NCBI GenBank assembly: GCA_036563805.1
Contig: DATCLS010000090.1
Location: 1-64,000, forward strand
Direction of reading: 5' to 3'
Origin: DATCLS01 sp036563805
GTDB taxonomy: Bacteria; Actinomycetota; Acidimicrobiia; Acidimicrobiales; VFJN01
Length of the DNA stretch: 64,000 nucleotides
The notes beneath the pieces are model-generated. The model saw nothing but the letters and a program-made list of their open reading frames with translations. It did not search any database and was not told the DNA's origin. Both the position numbers and the translations under genes were made by a program. Shown piece after piece: positions 60,147 to 64,000 of this stretch (within the stretch, counting starts at the first letter, position 1; each line of letters begins with the position of its first letter).

Positions 60147-61178
60147 GTGGGTGCGGCGTACCGGACTCGGGGCAACGGCGACAGGCCGACTGCACCGGCC
60201 GCGACCACCCCGACCACGGCGACCACCCGGAGTAGCCGGAGCACCTCGAGCGTCGAGTGGCGCCGCCAGGAGGTCGTCCTGCTCGCGGCGCTCGACGCCG
60301 CCGCGGTCGGCGCCGCCACGCTGCTCTCCAAGATGTGGAACTTCGGCCTCGAGCCCGCCGAGCTCGAGATCCGCTCGATCACGATCCCCTACATCGCGCT
60401 CGCCGGGGCCATCGTGCCGACCTGGCTGGCGGTGCTGGCGCTCACCGGCGCCTACGACGTCGGGCCGTTCGGGACGCCGTCGAACGAGTACGGCCGGGTG
60501 ATCCGGGCCGGCGCCTACTTCGTGGCGGTCGTGGCCGTCGCCTACTTCATCCTCCACATCGAGAAGCTCACCCGGGGGTTCCTGGCGGCAACGGCACCGC
60601 TGGCCCTCGTGCTCACGCTGGGGGTGCGGGCCGTCGCCCGCCTCCGGCGGCGGACGCGGCGCGCCCGGGGCGAGGGGGTGCGCCGCGCCGTGGTGGTCGG
60701 CTCGCGGCGGAGCGTCGCGGAGGTGGCCCACCACCTGGCCGAGCACCCGGCCAGCGGGCTCGTCGTGGTCGGGGCGTGCGTGCCGGGGCCGGTCGAGCCG
60801 ATGCTGACGCGCGACATGCCGGTGCCGGTGCTGGGCGGGACCGACGAGGTGCTGGACGCGCTGGGGCGCTCGGGCGCCGACGTCGTGATCTTCACCGGGA
60901 GCCTGGCGCTCGGCCGCGTGCGCACGCTGGCCTGGAAGGTCGAGGGCTCGGGCATCGACGTCTTCGTCGTGCCGTCGCTCACCCAGCCGGCGGGGCAGAC
61001 CGACGTCCGCCCCGTGGCGGGGCTGCCGCTCGTGTACGTCGACCGGCTGCCCGGCGCGGTCGGCAAGCCGGTCCCGCCGCCCGTGCCCGCCGCGCCGCCG
61101 CCACCCCGGCGGGCCGTGCCGGTCGGGGCGGGCGCCACGCCCGAGCCGGCCGGCGCCCGGCCGCGGCCGCAGCCCTGA
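60147..61178 (+). CDS. Polyprenyl-glycosylphosphotransferase-like protein without catalytic domain
   Basis: A 343-residue protein with four N-terminal helices (for example IALAGAIVPTWLAVLALTGAY and GAYFVAVVAVAYFILHI) and a Rossmann domain, AVVVGSRRSVAEVAHHLAEH through VIFTGSLALGRV and PLVYVDRLPGAVG. This is the N-terminal two thirds of WbaP/CpsE-type priming enzymes. The catalytic sugar-transferase domain that should follow (membrane helix with KR.FD and the DE motif) is absent; the protein ends in a Pro/Ala tail. Only 82 bases separate it from hspR, so the missing part is not simply frameshifted downstream. It may partner a separate enzyme or be a sensor. Confidence 0.82.
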   Translation: MGAAYRTRGNGDRPTAPAATTPTTATTRSSRSTSSVEWRRQEVVLLAALDAAAVGAATLLSKMWNFGLEPAELEIRSITIPYIALAGAIVPTWLAVLALTGAYDVGPFGTPSNEYGRVIRAGAYFVAVVAVAYFILHIEKLTRGFLAATAPLALVLTLGVRAVARLRRRTRRARGEGVRRAVVVGSRRSVAEVAHHLAEHPASGLVVVGACVPGPVEPMLTRDMPVPVLGGTDEVLDALGRSGADVVIFTGSLALGRVRTLAWKVEGSGIDVFVVPSLTQPAGQTDVRPVAGLPLVYVDRLPGAVGKPVPPPVPAAPPPPRRAVPVGAGATPEPAGARPRPQP

Positions 61179-61204
61179 CCGGCCCGGCGGGTGCAGCCGG
61201 AACC

Positions 61205-61223
61205 GGCGCCACGCCACGGCGCC
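61205..61223. terminator. Weak hairpin between convergent genes
   Basis: GGCGCC-acgccac-GGCGCC offers a 6-bp stem between the end of the glycosylphosphotransferase-like gene and hspR. In GC-rich sequence such stems arise often by chance. Confidence 0.25.
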
Positions 61224-61260
61224 CGGGACGCCGCGCGTCGCCGGGCCCCCGACCGCCCGG

Positions 61261-61656
61261 TCAGCCGTCGCGGCGGGGCGGGCGGGGCCGGTAGAGCGTG
61301 ATCGCCTGGCGGACCGGGACGATGTCGCGGCGGTACTGGCGGTGGGTCTCGGCCACCGCCTCGGCAGCGGCCTTGCGGGTCTCGGCCAGCTCGGCGCGCA
61401 GGCGGGCCACCTCGGCTTCGAGCTCGAGCACCCGCTGCACGCCGGCCAGGTTCAGGCCCTCGTTGGTCAACTCCTGGATGCGACGGAGCAGTGCGATGTC
61501 GGCGTCGCTGTACCGACGCGACCCGCCGGCCGTGCGCGCCGGGTCGAGGAGGCCCTTGCGCTCGTAGATCCGGAGCGTCTGCGGGTGCACCCCGGCCAGC
61601 TCGGCTGCGACCGAGATGACGTACAGCGCCCTCGTGTTGCGCTCACGGCCATCCAT
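61261..61656 (-). CDS. hspR: Heat-shock repressor HspR
   Basis: A MerR-family repressor of 131 residues that binds HAIR palindromes at dnaK and clpB with DnaK as co-repressor. The winged-helix region is VISVAAELAGVHPQTLRIYE, RKGLLDPAR and SRRYSDADIALLRRIQEL. A C-terminal coiled-coil (LELEAEVARLRAELAETRKA) mediates dimerisation. It is the last gene of dnaK-grpE-dnaJ-hspR, 22 bases after dnaJ, the standard autoregulated actinobacterial arrangement. The effector-binding domain of other MerR proteins is absent, as expected. Confidence 0.95.
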   Translation of the reverse strand: MDGRERNTRALYVISVAAELAGVHPQTLRIYERKGLLDPARTAGGSRRYSDADIALLRRIQELTNEGLNLAGVQRVLELEAEVARLRAELAETRKAAAEAVAETHRQYRRDIVPVRQAITLYRPRPPRRDG

Positions 61657-61678
61657 CCCTCGTCACTCTCCCCTTCAC

Positions 61679-62806
61679 TCACACCCCGAGGTGCGCCCGG
61701 GGCGACGTGCCGTCTCCGGCGGCGGCCAGCGCCTCGACGGCCTTGCGCTCACTGGCGGACAGCTTCTGCGGCACCGCCACCTCGACCGTGACCAGCAGGT
61801 CGCCCGTGCCCTTGGGCGTGGCGACCCCCCGGCCCCGGACCCGGAACGTACGGCCCGACCGGGTGCCGGGCGGGATGCGGACCGTGACCGAGCCGCCGTC
61901 GAGCGTCGGCACCTTGATGTCCGCGCCGAGCGCGGCCTCAGGAAACGTCACGGGCACGGTCAGCGTCAGGTCGCGGCCCCGCCGCCCAAACAGGCGGTGG
62001 GGCGCCACCCGCACGGTCACGTACAGGTCGCCGGCGGGGCCGCCGTTGCGGCCCGGGCCGCCCTTGCCCCGCAGCCGGATGCGCTGGCCGTCCTGCACCC
62101 CGGCCGGGATGCGGACCTTCACCTCGCGCGGCCGGTGCTCGATGCCCCGGCCCCGGCAGGTCGGGCACGGCTCGTCGACCGTGAAGCCGCGCCCGCCGCA
62201 CTGGGGGCACGGGGTCGAGAAGCTGAAGAATCCCTGGTTCTCGTCGAGCACGCCGCGTCCGTCGCAGCGGGGGCAGGGGCGCGGCGTCGTGCCCGGCCGC
62301 GCGCCGGTGCCGGCGCACGTCGAGCACGTCGCCTCGCTCGTCAGGTGGACGGTGGTCGTGATGCCGCGGGCGGCGTCCTCGAACGCCAGGTGCAGCTCGG
62401 CCTCGAGGTCGCGCCCCCGGTGGGGGCCGGCGCCCCGGCCGGGCCCCGTGCGCGTGCGGGCGCGGCCGAACAGGCCACCGAGGACGTCGCCGAGGTCGCC
62501 CAGGTTCTCGAACCGGAAGCCGCCGGCCCCTGCGCCGGCGCCCCCGCCGGGGAAACCTGCGCCCATGGGCCCGAGGCGGCGGACCTCGTCGTACTCCTTG
62601 CGCTTCTCGGGGTCGCCGATCACGTCGTAGGCGGCCGAGACCTCCTTGAAGCGCTCCTCGGCGGCCTTGTCGCCCGGGTTGGCGTCGGGGTGGTACTTGC
62701 GAGAGAGCTTCCGGTAGGCGTTCTTGATCTCCTTCTGGGAGGCGGTCTCGCTGACCCCGAGGATTCGGTAGTAATCCTTCTCGAACCACTCACGCTGGGC
62801 GGCCAT
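61679..62806 (-). CDS. dnaJ: Chaperone protein DnaJ
   Basis: Stimulates the DnaK ATPase and delivers substrates. The 375-residue protein starts at the ATG preceded by GGAGG. It has a J domain (residues 10-75, KYHPDANPG with HPD), a Gly/Phe-rich linker, four zinc-binding repeats CSTCAGTG, CPRCDGRG, CPQCGGRG and CPTCRGRG, and C-terminal substrate domains beginning VKVRIPAGVQDGQRIRLRG. It follows grpE by 20 bases. Confidence 0.96.
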   Translation of the reverse strand: MAAQREWFEKDYYRILGVSETASQKEIKNAYRKLSRKYHPDANPGDKAAEERFKEVSAAYDVIGDPEKRKEYDEVRRLGPMGAGFPGGGAGAGAGGFRFENLGDLGDVLGGLFGRARTRTGPGRGAGPHRGRDLEAELHLAFEDAARGITTTVHLTSEATCSTCAGTGARPGTTPRPCPRCDGRGVLDENQGFFSFSTPCPQCGGRGFTVDEPCPTCRGRGIEHRPREVKVRIPAGVQDGQRIRLRGKGGPGRNGGPAGDLYVTVRVAPHRLFGRRGRDLTLTVPVTFPEAALGADIKVPTLDGGSVTVRIPPGTRSGRTFRVRGRGVATPKGTGDLLVTVEVAVPQKLSASERKAVEALAAAGDGTSPRAHLGV

Positions 62807-62826
62807 GAGCTGGGCCTCCGCCTGTC

Positions 62827-63606
62827 CTAATCCGTCACCTTGACCATGGCGGGACGCAGCACGCGGCCCCGCCACCGGTACCCGGCGCGCATGACCTCGG
62901 CGACCACCTGCTGGCCGCCCTCGCCCGGCTCGTGGAGGACCGCCTCGGCCTCGGCCGGGTCGAACGGCTCGCCGGCGGGGTCGATGCGCTCGAGCCCCTC
63001 CTTCTCGAGGGCCCCGTAGAGCGCCTTGACCACGGGCTCGACCGCTTCGCCCTCGCCGTGGGCCACGGCCGCGTCGCAGGCGTCGAGCACCGGCAGCAGA
63101 CCCTCGATCAGCCGACCGAGGGCCCGCTGGACGGCCTCGTCCTGCCGCTTCTGCGCCTGCTTGCGGAAGTTCTCGAAGTCGGCCTGGGTGCGCCGGGCCG
63201 CCTCCAGGAACTCCTGGCGCTCCTTGTGCATCCGTTCGATGTCGACCTCGAGGGCCGCCGCGGCCTCGTCGAAGCCGTCGCCCCCGGCGTCGGCGCCGCC
63301 CGGCCGGCCGGCGTCGGCGCCGGCCTCGCCGGGACCGGACGGGCCGGGCCCGCCGGCGGCGGATCCGGCCTCGGCCTGGGCCTCGGGGCCGGCGTCGGAC
63401 CCCGCCTCGGCGCTGGCGTCGGACCCCGCCTCGGGGTCACCGCCGGACGCCGCCCCGGCACCGGTGCCGAAGGCGGCGTCGTCGTGGTCGGGTTCGGCGA
63501 TCTCGGCCCGGACGCGCTCGGCGTCGTCGGTACCGGCGTCGGAGACCGGCTGGGGGGCGCCGGACGCATCGGGCTGGCGGCCCGGGTCGCGACGCTCGCC
63601 CGTCAC
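62827..63606 (-). CDS. grpE: Nucleotide exchange factor GrpE
   Basis: Releases ADP from DnaK. The 259-residue protein has the coiled-coil core from about residue 118 (DIERMHKERQEFLEAARR then ADFENFRKQAQKR) and the beta-wing end YRWRGRVLRPAMVKV. The first 115 residues are an acidic Ala/Gly/Asp/Glu low-complexity region with AEAGSDA repeats, longer than in most GrpE proteins. The GTG start overlaps the dnaK stop (GTGA), indicating coupled translation. Confidence 0.95.
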   Translation of the reverse strand: MTGERRDPGRQPDASGAPQPVSDAGTDDAERVRAEIAEPDHDDAAFGTGAGAASGGDPEAGSDASAEAGSDAGPEAQAEAGSAAGGPGPSGPGEAGADAGRPGGADAGGDGFDEAAAALEVDIERMHKERQEFLEAARRTQADFENFRKQAQKRQDEAVQRALGRLIEGLLPVLDACDAAVAHGEGEAVEPVVKALYGALEKEGLERIDPAGEPFDPAEAEAVLHEPGEGGQQVVAEVMRAGYRWRGRVLRPAMVKVTD

Positions 63607-64000
63607 TTCTTCTCCTCGTCGTCGACGATCTCGGCGTCGACCACGTCGTCATCGGACGGCGCCGAGTCGGCGCCGCCGGAGCCGTCGGTCGACGACTGCT
63701 GGGCGGCCGTCTCGTACAGCTTCTGGGTGAAGCTCTGGCTCGCCGACATCAGCGCGTCGGTGGCGTTGCGGATGGCCTCGACGTCGCTGCCGGAGATCGC
63801 CGTCTTGAGCTCGGCCAGCTTCTCCTCGACGGCCGACTTCTCGTCGCCCGTGAACTTGTCGCCCTGGTCCTTCAGGAGCTTCTCGGTCTGGTAGACGAGC
63901 GTGTCGGCCTGGTTGCGGACGTCGGCCTCCTCGCGGCGACGCCGGTCCTCCTCGGCGTGGGCCTCGGCGTCCTTGATCATCCGCTCGATCTCCTCCTTGC
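63603..64000 (-). CDS. dnaK: Chaperone protein DnaK, C-terminal part
   Basis: Only the last 131 or so residues are in the window; the gene continues past its right edge. The visible part is the helical lid of the substrate-binding domain (IKDAEAHAEEDRRRREEAD, then a helix with TLVYQTEKLLKDQGDKF) and the acidic tail DDDVVDAEIVDDEEKK that contacts co-chaperones. The order dnaK-grpE-dnaJ-hspR supports the call. Its promoter and HAIR operators lie outside. Confidence 0.96.
   Translation of the reverse strand, partial: KEEIERMIKDAEAHAEEDRRRREEADVRNQADTLVYQTEKLLKDQGDKFTGDEKSAVEEKLAELKTAISGSDVEAIRNATDALMSASQSFTQKLYETAAQQSSTDGSGGADSAPSDDDVVDAEIVDDEEKK

Overview
The window is very GC-rich DNA from an actinobacterium. 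Pointers are abundant GTG starts, HspR following dnaK-grpE-dnaJ, a class II PurF, separate PurS/PurQ/PurL, LPXTG wall proteins, and a recurring TAnnnT hexamer 6-9 bases before start codons (leaderless transcription). Dense low-complexity Gly/Ala/Pro/Asn tracts inside ordinary enzymes and the overall gene set make Acidimicrobiia (Iamia/Ilumatobacter-like) my best guess; this is inference, with no marker search behind it.

Layout. 1-3.1 kb: tRNA-Arg, two tRNA-Ser, GluQ-type synthetase, a small Cro/YdaS-like HTH protein and a less GC-rich DUF3800 gene flanked by short repeats. 3.1-9.6 kb: pheA, then a translationally coupled amino-sugar operon (ROK repressor, ROK kinase with a roughly 530-residue repetitive extension, nagA carrying a 100-residue insert with a long hairpin). 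9.6-12 kb: larB and larC of nickel-pincer cofactor synthesis. 12-16.2 kb: a Gly/Tyr/Pro-rich membrane protein, ACT-malic enzyme and a Leu/Val-type amino-acid dehydrogenase. 16.2-20.5 kb: a ferric-iron ABC importer (permease and binding protein divergent from the ATPase). 20.5-29 kb: an envelope-glycan group (GT-C and GT-A glycosyltransferases, Gfo/Idh oxidoreductase, odd alkaline-phosphatase-fold protein, GNAT, flippase).

29-43 kb: a purine cluster on the minus strand in the order purA, purD, purE, purB, purC, purS, purQ, purL, purF, purM, pyrE. It supplies most steps from PRPP to AMP and is interrupted by a GtrA-like gene and a small leaderless gene of unknown function. 43-45.7 kb: two paralogous LPXTG wall proteins, each preceded by a leader with the same three blocks in the same order. 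45.7-48.3 kb: clpB with an HspR-like palindrome at its promoter.

48.6-61.2 kb: an exopolysaccharide locus with FkbM methyltransferase, chain-length/BY-kinase, Wzy-like polymerase, Wzx-like flippase, four glycosyltransferase-type genes or relatives, a sulfotransferase, a GDP-mannose 3,5-epimerase homologue and a polyprenyl-glycosylphosphotransferase-like protein lacking its catalytic domain. 61.3-64 kb: hspR, dnaJ, grpE and the 3' end of dnaK, which runs off the window. No insertion sequence, CRISPR array, rRNA or phage gene was seen.
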